Positions 8,632-17,029 of a DNA stretch of 64,000 nucleotides are shown here, piece by piece. The notes under the pieces were generated by a model, which worked only from the letters and a program-made list of their open reading frames with translations, did no database searches and was not told the DNA's origin. The stretch lies in assembly GCA_016713985.1 (NCBI GenBank), contig JADJOD010000003.1, forward strand, positions 62,001 to 126,000, read 5' to 3'. Both the position numbers and the translations under genes were made by a program. This stretch comes from Lewinellaceae bacterium. GTDB taxonomy: Bacteria > Bacteroidota > Bacteroidia > Chitinophagales > Saprospiraceae. The number at the start of each line of letters is the position of its first letter. Positions within the stretch are counted from its first letter, which is position 1.

Positions 8632-10731
8632 TTAATAAGCCCCGAAATATCTTCTCAGGAACCATTCCGTCGCCAATAAAAATGCCAGCAGTGCAAATAT
8701 CCATTTCAGGTTGATCAGCGGATTGGTTTTGGTGGTTTGATAGATCACTGGTTTGACGACCTGGTTGTTTTTTATTTTTTCAATCAGGCTGGTGAGCGCG
8801 GCGGCGGGGACCATTTCGCCGCCGTATTGGGCGCTCAACTGCCGCAAAACGCCGTGGTTGGCGGTAGTTTCGAACAATTCCAACTGGATCGGCTGTACGT
8901 TGAACCGGCCTTCATACACGAGGTTCTGGCCGTTGAACGTGGTGGCGGCTTTAAAGGAATAAGCGCCTACCGGCAGGATACCCGCGTTGAGTGAATACGC
9001 TTTGCCCAGGTGATTAAACGTAGAGGTTAACTCCTTGCCCTCGCGGTTGCGGATGCTGATGGCCACATCGGGGTCGTTGGTGAGTTCGTAGTTGTCGTTG
9101 TAGAGTTCCGCGCCGAAGGTGACGGGTTCGTTTTCGTTAAAGATGTTTTTGTCGAGGTTGACCCTGAATTTGCGTTTGTCCTCTTTCAACGACAAATACT
9201 GCACGGTTTTGCCCAATAATTCGTCAAAAATCTCGTGATTTTCGTGCTGCATAAAATCAAACAAGCGCCAGCGCCACAATCCTTCTCCGAGGAACAGCCC
9301 CGTTTTGATGCCGTTGGTTTCACCCACGGCAAGCAGGGGTTGTTCGGTATCGATTTTGCCGATGCGTTTCCACAGCAACACCTGGGCTTGCGGGGTTGCG
9401 GAAAAATTGCCGAATGCGGACGTGAGCGGGTTGAAACGGGGAAGCTCCTCCAGCACCTTGCTGTCGAGGCTGAACGCGGCGAACTGCCCCGAAACCTTTC
9501 CCTGCACGTCGTCGCTTTGCCGGCCGTCGCTTTGAATATTCACGAGGCCCTGTTCTTTGGCCAATGCGCCGTAACCGGTTTGCATGCCGGCGATAAACAG
9601 GCGCGGGATACGTTTGTCGTTCAGGGCGCGCAACACCCCGCCGAGATCGTTGGTGGATGAGGGCAGGTTGTGCAGCACCACGAAGTCGTATTTCGACACG
9701 TCGAGGCCCGGTTCGTTGGCATAAGCGACAAAAATCTGGTAGTTTTTGTTGGTTTCCAGCGTTTGCCGGATGGCTGAAATGTCGGGGTGCGGGCTGTTGG
9801 CGAGCAGCAGAATTTTTTGCCGGGCGTCAAGCACGTCGACAAAAATATCCTTTCGGTTGTTGGCATCGGAGGCTTCGCCGGGCAGTTTGGCCACGCTGAT
9901 GCGGTATTGTGCCACGCCGGGCTGATCGGCTTCGATGACCACTTCTTTCGTGGTGAAAAAGTCGTTGCCATTTACCGATACCGGGATATTGTGGAGCGGG
10001 CGCAACTGGTCGCCGTCCACTTTCGCTACGTTCAGCACCGTCTGTTGGCCGCCGCAATTGGTGGCCGCTATGTCTATCTGAACCGTGAATTTGTCGCCCA
10101 AATAGGCGATTTTGTTGTTAAAAACCCGTTTGACCAATAAATCCTTTTTCGGTGTGGTGTCGCCGAGTGCCACCGTGTAAAGTGGGGCGGACAACTGTGC
10201 GTCCGAATAGACCGGGTTACTGCCTTCATTGTAGATGCCGTCCGATGCAACCACCACGGCGCCCAGGTTTTGCCCGCCGTAAAGATCGTAAATGCCCCGC
10301 TGCAGTTCGGAAAGGTTGGTGACCTTGTCCGTCATCTCAAAATTGACCCCTTCCCGCACTTCGTCGCCGAACGCCAGTTCGTGTACTTCGTAATTTTCAA
10401 CCAGTGCGTCGCGAAGATTCTGCCAGTTTTGTTTGTATTGCTCCAAAGAAGCCGCTTTGAGGTCGGCGGAAATGCTTTCGGAGTGGTCCTGGGCAAGTAC
10501 AACGATGGGCTTCCGGGTTTCGGTAAGCAGGCTTTTTAACAAAGGTGAAAGCAGCAGGGCACTGAGGATGGTCACGGTCAGCCAGCGCAGCACCGCCAGC
10601 CAGCGGTGCAGGCCGGGAGCCTGGTCGCGGAAGGTGGTGTCGCGGTAATACAGCAGCGCAGCGTAGCCCAGGCCCAGCAAAACACATAAGATCAGGAACC
10701 AGGCGGGATATTGAAAAGAAAGGTCGAGCAT
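8632..10731 (-). CDS. Large membrane protein with VWA-like region
   Basis: A 699-residue protein with two hydrophobic helices at the N-terminus (about 9-28 and 46-66) and one near the C-terminus (about 673-691, LKWIFALLAFLLATEWFLRR). Between them lies a large periplasmic or cytoplasmic region starting with a von Willebrand A-like segment (VVLAQDHSESI about 77-87, and VVVASDGIYNEGSNP) and continuing with a class I amidotransferase-like fold region (KILLLANSPHPDISAIRQTL, DFVVLHNLP, RIPRLFIAGMQTG). This architecture is common in Bacteroidota next to BatA/aerotolerance-type genes or alone; its function is not established. It appears monocistronic, downstream of nothing on the same strand. Confidence 0.7.
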   Translation of the reverse strand: MLDLSFQYPAWFLILCVLLGLGYAALLYYRDTTFRDQAPGLHRWLAVLRWLTVTILSALLLSPLLKSLLTETRKPIVVLAQDHSESISADLKAASLEQYKQNWQNLRDALVENYEVHELAFGDEVREGVNFEMTDKVTNLSELQRGIYDLYGGQNLGAVVVASDGIYNEGSNPVYSDAQLSAPLYTVALGDTTPKKDLLVKRVFNNKIAYLGDKFTVQIDIAATNCGGQQTVLNVAKVDGDQLRPLHNIPVSVNGNDFFTTKEVVIEADQPGVAQYRISVAKLPGEASDANNRKDIFVDVLDARQKILLLANSPHPDISAIRQTLETNKNYQIFVAYANEPGLDVSKYDFVVLHNLPSSTNDLGGVLRALNDKRIPRLFIAGMQTGYGALAKEQGLVNIQSDGRQSDDVQGKVSGQFAAFSLDSKVLEELPRFNPLTSAFGNFSATPQAQVLLWKRIGKIDTEQPLLAVGETNGIKTGLFLGEGLWRWRLFDFMQHENHEIFDELLGKTVQYLSLKEDKRKFRVNLDKNIFNENEPVTFGAELYNDNYELTNDPDVAISIRNREGKELTSTFNHLGKAYSLNAGILPVGAYSFKAATTFNGQNLVYEGRFNVQPIQLELFETTANHGVLRQLSAQYGGEMVPAAALTSLIEKIKNNQVVKPVIYQTTKTNPLINLKWIFALLAFLLATEWFLRRYFGAY

Positions 10732-10903
10732 GGAGAAATTTTAATTCGTCATTGACGAAACAGGGACGCAAATTTGAGGAAATTGTTGCGAAACTTCAGT
10801 GCCGGTTTCGACTGAAAACAATTCTAATCTCCCGGAAAACGGGAAGAACCCGGATATTTGTACAACTGCGACACTCCGTGTGGTTCGTTCGCCGCCGGCA
10901 AAG

Positions 10904-10911
10904 TACTTTTG
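10904..10911 (+). promoter_or_regulatory. -7 promoter box for the secreted esterase
   Basis: TACTTTTG matches the Bacteroidota -7 consensus TAnnTTTG exactly and lies 41 bases before the ATG at 10953, in the 220-bp region shared with the divergent membrane-protein gene. No clear -33 TTTG is seen. Confidence 0.45.
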
Positions 10912-10952
10912 CTTTGATCATTTTAACCTTCCTACCTGAACTGTTTTGCCTT

Positions 10953-12334
10953 ATGAACCGCATCCTTATTGGTGTTTTTTTGTATTATTTGTGTTCTTTC
11001 GCGCCACTTTACGCGCAGGGTTTCTGTTCCGGCGACACGGTCTTTTTTACCGAACCTGCCCACCCGGTTGATTTCGACGACGTGGTGTACAAAACCGCCC
11101 CGCAGATTGACGAGTGGGCATTCGAGGTGCCGGAAAATATTTCAATGCGAATTTATTATCCGACGGATCTGCAACCCGGTGAAAAACGCCCCCTGATCAC
11201 CCTGGTACACGGCGGTTATTTTATCTGGGGCAGTCACCTCGATTTTGACGTATTTGCCAAAACACTGGCCCAAAAAGGTTTTATCACCGCCACCATCGGT
11301 TACCGGTTATGCCACCGCGGCCTCCCTGCAACGTCAACTGGTACAACTCCTTCCTCGCCAGCGCCTACGTGGCCGCCGTGGATGTAAATGACGGCATCCG
11401 CTGGCTGCAACAACACGCCGGCGATTACCACATCGACGCGGAAAAAGTGGTGGTGGCCGGCCATAGCGCAGGCGCCTTCACTGCGCTGAACGTGGCTTTT
11501 CTGGATCAAAACGAAATCCAGCAGGTGATATCGTCGGCAGGCCTCAGCGGCAAATACCTCGGCGAACCGCTCGATCCCGTGACCGGCATCCGGGCCTGTA
11601 TCTCCATGTCGGGAGCGTCTTTGAACCTCGACTGGATCGGGCAGGAAGAAATTACGGATAAAAACATCGCCGTCGGCATCATACACGGTACCAGCGACGG
11701 GGTGGTCGATTACGATGCGGGGCTCGCCATTCCCTGCTGCCAGACTTACGGCGCCACGGTGTACGGCGGTTGTGAAGTGGCCAAACGGGTCAGCGAACTC
11801 GGTGGCAACTGGTACCTGCTCAGCGGCCAGGGCTTCGGTCACGACATCGGAGAGCAGCCCTGGTTCGATACCTTATCGGTTCAATTGCCCGCTTTTGTGG
11901 TAAAAACGGTCGTTTGTGGGGAAAATATCGCCAAACACAGCGCCGTCGCGCGAAATACGCCGCTTCCGATGTGCCCGGGCAATGCTCCGAATCTGCCCGT
12001 CGCTCTGCCCTGCGACGTGGACGCGATCACGCCCGGCATCACGACGCCCGTGATAGAAGCCACCGGTGCACAGGTGGAGGCCGCGCTCGGGTTGCTGGTG
12101 TATCCCAATCCCGTGCATGACGTGTTGCAAGTCCGCTCCAACGCTTCGGAATCTGACGGAATGTGGCGGGTGACTATTTACCATATGGACGGGCGATGGG
12201 TTCGCCGGATGGAATTGGAACCCGGCGTCCCGGCGACGATTGATTTGGGCGATGTGGCTCCGGGCATGTATTGCCTGTTTTTTCAGGCAGGGAGGAGTGG
12301 AAGGAGTGGGGTGGTGCGGGTAAGGAAGGATTAG
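10953..12334 (+). CDS. Secreted alpha/beta-hydrolase (esterase/lipase-like) with T9SS C-terminal domain, frameshifted
   Basis: Starts MNRILIGVFLYYLCSFAPLYA, a signal peptide. The oxyanion HGGYF motif follows ITLV, then after a frame switch comes the nucleophile elbow AGHSAGAF, an acid in GTSDGVVDYDAG and the histidine in GFGHDIGEQPW, i.e. a complete carboxylesterase/lipase-type triad. The final ~80 residues (LVYPNPVHDVLQV ... VAPGMYCLFFQAG ... VVRVRKD) are a type A T9SS sorting domain, so the enzyme is probably exported to the cell surface. The break lies at CCC 11324-11326, where one added base joins GYRLCHRGLP to CNVNWYNSFLAS. About 460 residues in total. Substrate unknown. Confidence 0.82.
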
Positions 12335-12636
12335 GCCATGTTTCCGCGAGGCGTGCGCGCATGTTTTTCTTCATAAACCGCAATATATTCATCTTCAAGT
12401 TGGCGGGCTTTTGCCCTGCCGGGAACGTTGCGCTGCAAAATTTCCGCGGAATATCGCATCCAGCCAACCGCCCGGTTCAAATAGTCAATTTGTTCGCGCA
12501 TTCGCCGGGAATAGCCATCTTCGCCGATGGGTTTATCGCTGATGCCGTATTTGAAGATGTCGTTTTCCTCCGTGTCGTAAATGACATAGAGATGATGCGC
12601 TTTAGGATTATCCCTTGAGTTGCCGTGAAAACCCAT
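12331..12636 (-). CDS. GIY-YIG-like protein resembling polymorphic-toxin C-termini
   Basis: A 101-residue protein whose core HHLYVIYDTEENDIFKYGI followed by basic residues (YSRRMREQ), an internal RNVPGRAKARQLEDEYI and a final YEEKHARTPRGN resembles the GIY-YIG/URI nuclease-like domains found at the ends of Bacteroidota RHS and other polymorphic toxins, including the preceding HGNSRDNPKAHH linker. The large toxin body is missing. It lies 15 bases after, and in the same frame as, the stop of the DUF4240 gene, so either the two are a cassette or a nonsense mutation split a fused protein. Its last codons overlap the esterase 3' end by 4 bases. Family assignment is by motif only. Confidence 0.5.
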   Translation of the reverse strand: MGFHGNSRDNPKAHHLYVIYDTEENDIFKYGISDKPIGEDGYSRRMREQIDYLNRAVGWMRYSAEILQRNVPGRAKARQLEDEYIAVYEEKHARTPRGNMA

Positions 12637-12651
12637 GGTCCAGCGCGCTGT

Positions 12652-13233
12652 TTAGATGGAACCCTGTTTTCCCCAACCTCCTTTGTTGCTATACGTCTCA
12701 ATGGGAAACGCAGGAGCGTAGTCATACAATCGGCCGGTTTTTCGCTCGTATGCCGCTGAAGGTACATACAATAGTGCCTCAAATGTGCGGTCTTTAGGCA
12801 TGAGAGCAGTGTTGCGTAGCACTTGTTCGAACATTTCCTTTCCGTTGGAGATGGTGCAGCAGCGGGCATACAGAAAATTATCCACTGAAAAATAACGCTC
12901 TGGCGACCACGCATCTTCGCCGATGTTTTCGGCATATTTCTGTCCATCCAAAGCATAGAGTTTTTCGGAAAGCAGATCGGCAAATTCAAAAATATGGCGC
13001 ACCGGACCGGCAGATAAGTGCGCAATAACAGGTTCGACTACCAAATCGTCATTTCCTTCCTGGCCCCAATCCAGCAGGGCGATAATTTCCCAAAAGTATT
13101 GCTCACTCAAAGGCGCCAGGTTTCTGTCCTGGTGCAGTTCGACGTTGATTTCTGCTTCCGGGTATTTTTCCTGCAAGTCCCGCACGATGGCAGGATTCAG
13201 GGAACGCAGCGGGATTTTGATGGTCGTTGTCAT
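12652..13233 (-). CDS. DUF4240-like protein
   Basis: A 193-residue soluble protein. The part beginning SEQYFWEIIALLDWGQEGND, continuing with PVIAHLSAGPVRHIFEFADLLSEKLYALDG and EDAWSPERYFSVDNFLYARC, matches the layout of DUF4240 (FW.II..ldw...d..... L..l....i..F...L..kly.lD). DUF4240 proteins are often found beside toxins or in variable islands, and an immunity or regulatory role has been suggested from context but is not proven. The C-terminus (FPIETYSNKGGWG) continues in frame, through a stop codon and 15 bases, into the GIY-YIG-like gene. Confidence in the domain is moderate. Confidence 0.6.
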   Translation of the reverse strand: MTTTIKIPLRSLNPAIVRDLQEKYPEAEINVELHQDRNLAPLSEQYFWEIIALLDWGQEGNDDLVVEPVIAHLSAGPVRHIFEFADLLSEKLYALDGQKYAENIGEDAWSPERYFSVDNFLYARCCTISNGKEMFEQVLRNTALMPKDRTFEALLYVPSAAYERKTGRLYDYAPAFPIETYSNKGGWGKQGSI

Positions 13234-13285
13234 AGTTGCATATTTGGATTCAAAGATAGAGGTTTGGGAGTATTTTTTATTCCAA

Positions 13286-14170
13286 TTATGAGCAGGTGGC
13301 GTACGCGGAGATGCAGACTTGGGGGTTATCGATCAATCCGTTCAAGATTCTTTTTGCGCTCTCCGGCCGTCCGGGATATTTTTTACATATCCACAATTTG
13401 TTTCTTACGTCTCCTTTTAGATGTGGGATTGAAATGACTTTATACCCGTTTAATTTGCCCGTTTGGATAGTAAATTTTGAATCTTCGATCGGACAAACAC
13501 CGGTAAAGTTTAACCCCAATTCCTTGCAAAAGAATTCCCGCGAAGGATTTCCATGTAAAATCACGAACTCCGGATTGACGGCTTCAATCTCCTTCAAAAG
13601 GAATCGTTGCGCGACAGCGGTCCGGCATACCTTCCAATCGCTTGCCGAAATGGAGAGCTTTTTACAAATATCTTTTACCTGACCGCAGTACTTCGGTACA
13701 ATATGGCAAAGATCGGTAATGTAGCACCTGCTCAGAAATGCAGTTATGTTGCTGTCTGTCATATCCTCTACGAATATCTTTGTGAGATAATGCCAGATAT
13801 CGGACTCGCGGTTAAAGTGTTCTTTTGCCGTTTCGGTGAGGTCTTTTCCCCTGTAGTTTCCAAAGTCATACACCAATTGGTAGTTATTGTACACATGTGG
13901 TTCTGCTCCAACAAAAAAGAGGTCTTTATTGTCGAAATTGCCAATCCAACTGGAAAAATCCAATCCCCAATCCACCGGGTTGTTCCAAAATTTGTCCGGA
14001 ACCAGGCTATTGCCGTTTATGTCCTTTAAACTTTTTAACACCCTGATTACTTCCTGCTGTTCTTCAACGCCATCCACATTTAAATTTTCCCTGATAACTT
14101 CATTCCTGTCATTTAAAAATTGATTCGTGATGTACGCTCCGTATTTCTCCTCTAAAATGTTTCGTATCAT
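13286..14170 (-). CDS. Uracil-DNA-glycosylase-superfamily-like protein
   Basis: A 294-residue protein, clearly AT-richer than its neighbours. It has motifs in UDG order: DLFFVGAEPHVYNNY at about 83-97 (motif GxxP), an intervening CYITDLCHIVPKYCG (the usual I.nl..C segment), VCRTAVAQRFLLKEIEAVNPEFVILHGNPSREFF (R.C...fL..Ei..v.P..ivlLG) and VISIPHLKGDVRN (HPS-like motif with His). I infer a UDG-like fold, but the catalytic acid is not clear and the protein may have another hydrolase role. It starts at ATG 14170, head-to-head with the OmpA-family gene. Base composition suggests horizontal transfer. Confidence 0.5.
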   Translation of the reverse strand: MIRNILEEKYGAYITNQFLNDRNEVIRENLNVDGVEEQQEVIRVLKSLKDINGNSLVPDKFWNNPVDWGLDFSSWIGNFDNKDLFFVGAEPHVYNNYQLVYDFGNYRGKDLTETAKEHFNRESDIWHYLTKIFVEDMTDSNITAFLSRCYITDLCHIVPKYCGQVKDICKKLSISASDWKVCRTAVAQRFLLKEIEAVNPEFVILHGNPSREFFCKELGLNFTGVCPIEDSKFTIQTGKLNGYKVISIPHLKGDVRNKLWICKKYPGRPESAKRILNGLIDNPQVCISAYATCS

Positions 14171-14274
14171 AATGGTTTGTTTTACTTCCGTCTTCGAAGA
14201 CGAATGGTCCGGAATACGATGAATGTTTATTCAACCGTTTTCACGAATGTGGCAATGACCTTGCCAAAAGGCCC

Positions 14275-14282
14275 TACTTTTG
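14275..14282 (+). promoter_or_regulatory. -7 promoter box for ompA-family/gldH
   Basis: TACTTTTG fits TAnnTTTG exactly and lies 26 bases upstream of the ATG at 14309. It supports starting the protein at 14309 rather than at the TTG at 14177. Confidence 0.5.
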
Positions 14283-14308
14283 CCCCTAAACAAGTCCACC
14301 CACAACAC

Positions 14309-16441
14309 ATGACCCGGTTGCGCACCGTTTATCTACTCCTCATTATTGCCCTTTTTTCGCCCGCCTTGTTGGCGCAAAAAACCGCCGAACTCAAAAAAAA
14401 CGGCGAAAAAGCCTTCGCCGGCCGGCGCTGGCAGGATGCCCTGACCCTGCTCGGCCAATACCAGCAGGAAAAACCCGGAGACCCATCAGTGCTGACCAAA
14501 CTCGGCATTTCCCACTACCACCTGCACCAACCGGAAAAAGCGCGCCAATTTCTCGAATACGTGACCAAACAAAACCCCGGCAGCCAGGATGCGGACCTGT
14601 TTCTTTACCTCGCCCGCACCCTGCACGGCCAGATGGAGTTTGAAAAAGCTATCCCCGCCTACAAGTCTTTTTTGCGGGTTTGCGGCGACAAACACCCCCA
14701 ACGCGGCGGCATCGCCGACCAGATCCGGCGTTGTGTGAGCGGCGCGGGTATCCGGCCGAACGAGCAGGTAGCCCTGGTGGACAACCTCGGCGACCGCGTC
14801 AATACGCCGGGTGACGAATTTGCCCCGCTGCTTTCCGTCAATCACCCCGGCCGCCTCTATTTTTCCACCGCCCGCGAAGGCAGTACCGGCGGACGGCGCA
14901 ACGACGAAGGGCTGGACGACCCCGAGTCCGGACACTGGTGCAGCGATATGTATTACACCGACCAACGCGTCAGCGGCTGGGATTATCCGCTCCAACTCGG
15001 CAGCCTGCTCAATACCTCCCGCCACGAAGTAGCCCTGGGTTTTGGCACCACCGGCCAGGTGTTGTACTTTTTCCGCGGGTTCACCTTGTACAGCGGTGAA
15101 ATATTTGCCGATACGGCCGGCCGGAAGGACGAGTACGCCATAACGCCGCCGGCTTTTAACAGCCCGATGAAACCCGAAACCGGCGATTGTTTTCCCTTCT
15201 TTTTTGATGATTCCACCCTGCTGTTTGCCAGCCGGAGCGCCGGCGGATTGGGCGGACTTGATCTTTACATCACCACTTTGGGCGACAGCGCCTGGTCGGA
15301 ACCCCAAAACCTGGGTCCGGCCGTCAATTCGGCTTATGACGAGGTGTCGCCTTTTCTGGCCAAAGACGGGCGGACGCTTTATTTCAGCAGCAACCGCACG
15401 GAAAGTATGGGCGGGCTCGATATCTTCAAAAGTGTTTTTGAAGACGAAAAACAAACCTGGCAGGCGCCGGCCAACCTGGGTACACCCGTCAATTCACCCG
15501 GCGACGACGCCTGGTTCAGCCTGACAGCTGACGGCCGCTCCGCCTGTTTTTCTTCCGACCGCCTGACGAGTTACGGGGAGCGGGACCTCTATATCGTTTA
15601 TTATAAAGAGGATCAAAACGAACAAAGCCGCCGCAGCCAGCCCGTATTATTTTCGGAAGTGGGCAAAGCCGCGGCGCAACGCGAGGCGGGAGCGGCCAAA
15701 CAGGCGATTATTCCCGTGCTCCTGTACGACGACGATAAAACGGTATTAACTCCCGAAAACAGGAAGATCGTGGAAGATGCGGCTGCACTGGCGCGCAGCT
15801 ACCCGCAGGCGACGGTGCTGGTCACGGCGCATACCGACGAAACCGGCCCCGCCAAATTCGACCTTTATTATGGCATCAAACGCGCCGAAATGGTGGGCAA
15901 AATCCTTACCGAACGCGGCGTGCCGGCCTCATCGGTGCAGTTGCTGAGTTGCGGCTCCAATTACCCGGTTGCGCGCAATATCCTGAACGCTTCACCCAAC
16001 CCGGCGGGCCAAAAAATGAACCGGCGTATCGAAATCAGCCTGGCTACCACGGGGGATCAATTGCCGGTGGAGGTGACGGTGCAACGCCCGGCGGTATCCG
16101 AATTGATGGCCGCTTTCGGCGCCCGGTATTTCGAAGAGAATACCGCCGGACTGTCGTACCGGGTGGAAGTAGCCACCACCCGCCAGATACTGACCAACGA
16201 TGCGCTGGCCATGTTCAGCGATATTCTGATCGAAAGCCGCCCGGGTAGCGGCGCGTATCAATACACGGCCGGGTTGTTCAAACAGTTCGACAAAGCCGTG
16301 CAATTGCGCAACGAACTGAAAAAACAGGAATTTACGGATGCGTCTGTGGTCGCCTATATCGGGGGCGTGCGTATTTCAAAAGCCGAGGCGGTGGGCTTGC
16401 TCAAAAAATTTCCAGATCTTGTAACGTATATCCGGGGGTAA
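14309..16441 (+). CDS. OmpA-family protein with TPR, PD40 propeller and SPOR-like C-terminus
   Basis: About 710 residues. A signal peptide (TVYLLLIIALFSPALLAQ) is followed by TPR repeats (about 25-125), PD40/WD40-like propeller blades with the typical GGLDLYITTLGD, YFSSNRTESMGGLDIF and FSSDRLTSYGERDLYIVY motifs, an OmpA peptidoglycan-binding domain (TVLVTAHTDETGPAKFDLYYGIKRAEMV...SCGSNYPVA), and a C-terminal part that resembles SPOR (YRVEVATTRQ ... QYTAGLFKQFDKAVQLRNEL). This order is that of PorE/gliding-associated OmpA proteins that anchor T9SS and motility machinery to peptidoglycan, which suits the gldH gene 36 bases downstream. The start at 14309 is chosen from the signal peptide and the -7 box. 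Confidence 0.88.
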   Translation: MTRLRTVYLLLIIALFSPALLAQKTAELKKNGEKAFAGRRWQDALTLLGQYQQEKPGDPSVLTKLGISHYHLHQPEKARQFLEYVTKQNPGSQDADLFLYLARTLHGQMEFEKAIPAYKSFLRVCGDKHPQRGGIADQIRRCVSGAGIRPNEQVALVDNLGDRVNTPGDEFAPLLSVNHPGRLYFSTAREGSTGGRRNDEGLDDPESGHWCSDMYYTDQRVSGWDYPLQLGSLLNTSRHEVALGFGTTGQVLYFFRGFTLYSGEIFADTAGRKDEYAITPPAFNSPMKPETGDCFPFFFDDSTLLFASRSAGGLGGLDLYITTLGDSAWSEPQNLGPAVNSAYDEVSPFLAKDGRTLYFSSNRTESMGGLDIFKSVFEDEKQTWQAPANLGTPVNSPGDDAWFSLTADGRSACFSSDRLTSYGERDLYIVYYKEDQNEQSRRSQPVLFSEVGKAAAQREAGAAKQAIIPVLLYDDDKTVLTPENRKIVEDAAALARSYPQATVLVTAHTDETGPAKFDLYYGIKRAEMVGKILTERGVPASSVQLLSCGSNYPVARNILNASPNPAGQKMNRRIEISLATTGDQLPVEVTVQRPAVSELMAAFGARYFEENTAGLSYRVEVATTRQILTNDALAMFSDILIESRPGSGAYQYTAGLFKQFDKAVQLRNELKKQEFTDASVVAYIGGVRISKAEAVGLLKKFPDLVTYIRG

Positions 16442-16477
16442 AGAGGGCGTCCATCTATACAATCACACACTTTTATT

Positions 16478-17029
16478 ATGCTGCCAATTCGATTGATTTG
16501 CCTGAGTTTGATGACCTGTTTCATCCTTTCCTGTGAGCAGAATTTTCTTTTTGAAGAAGAAAAAACGATCCCTGAAGGTATGTGGGCTTATCGCGACACG
16601 CTCAATTTTGCATTTACCGTGACGGATACGAGTGCGTTGTACAACATGTACGTCGACTTCGAACACGCCGATACGTTTCCCAACCAGAATATTTACGTCA
16701 AACTGCACACCCTTTTTCCCGGCGGAAAACGGCTGGGCAAAACACGGTCGTTCGATTTGTTCAATATGCAGGGCGCTTCCAACGGGCAATGTTCGGGAGG
16801 TCAGTGCCGGGTGCGCAGTTTGCTCCAGGATAACGCCTACTTCAACACGCCGGGTGAATACGTCATTACCCTGGAACAATTTATGCGCCGCGATCCCGTA
16901 CCGGGAATCCGGTCGGTCGGATTAGCCATTGAAAAAACCGGAAAGAAAAAAAACGGAAGCGGGAGGGAAAAAGGGCTGATCCCGCTTTTACCACAGGTCA
17001 CAACTTGCGTTAATTATTGTTCTCCGTGA
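16478..17029 (+). CDS. gldH: Gliding motility lipoprotein GldH
   Basis: A 183-residue lipoprotein with lipobox FILSC (Cys19) after a hydrophobic leader. Family features include WAYRDTLNFAFTVTDTSALYNMY, HADTFPNQNIYVKLHTLFPGG, and the end segment NTPGEYVITLEQFMRRDPVPGIRSVGLAIEK, which matches the G.Y.f.+.Q.MR...L.GI..+G+.+E pattern of GldH. GldH is required for gliding and SprB secretion in Flavobacterium, and here it probably forms an operon with the upstream OmpA-family gene. Its last 20 bases overlap the 3' end of the convergent M56 gene, and the tail after IEKTGKK appears not conserved. No start ambiguity. Confidence 0.82.
   Translation: MLPIRLICLSLMTCFILSCEQNFLFEEEKTIPEGMWAYRDTLNFAFTVTDTSALYNMYVDFEHADTFPNQNIYVKLHTLFPGGKRLGKTRSFDLFNMQGASNGQCSGGQCRVRSLLQDNAYFNTPGEYVITLEQFMRRDPVPGIRSVGLAIEKTGKKKNGSGREKGLIPLLPQVTTCVNYCSP

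Noticed and set aside
12477..13025. Minus-strand frame spanning the DUF4240 and GIY-YIG-like genes in another phase
   Set aside because: It lacks the DUF4240 and GIY-YIG motifs present in the other phase and covers both.
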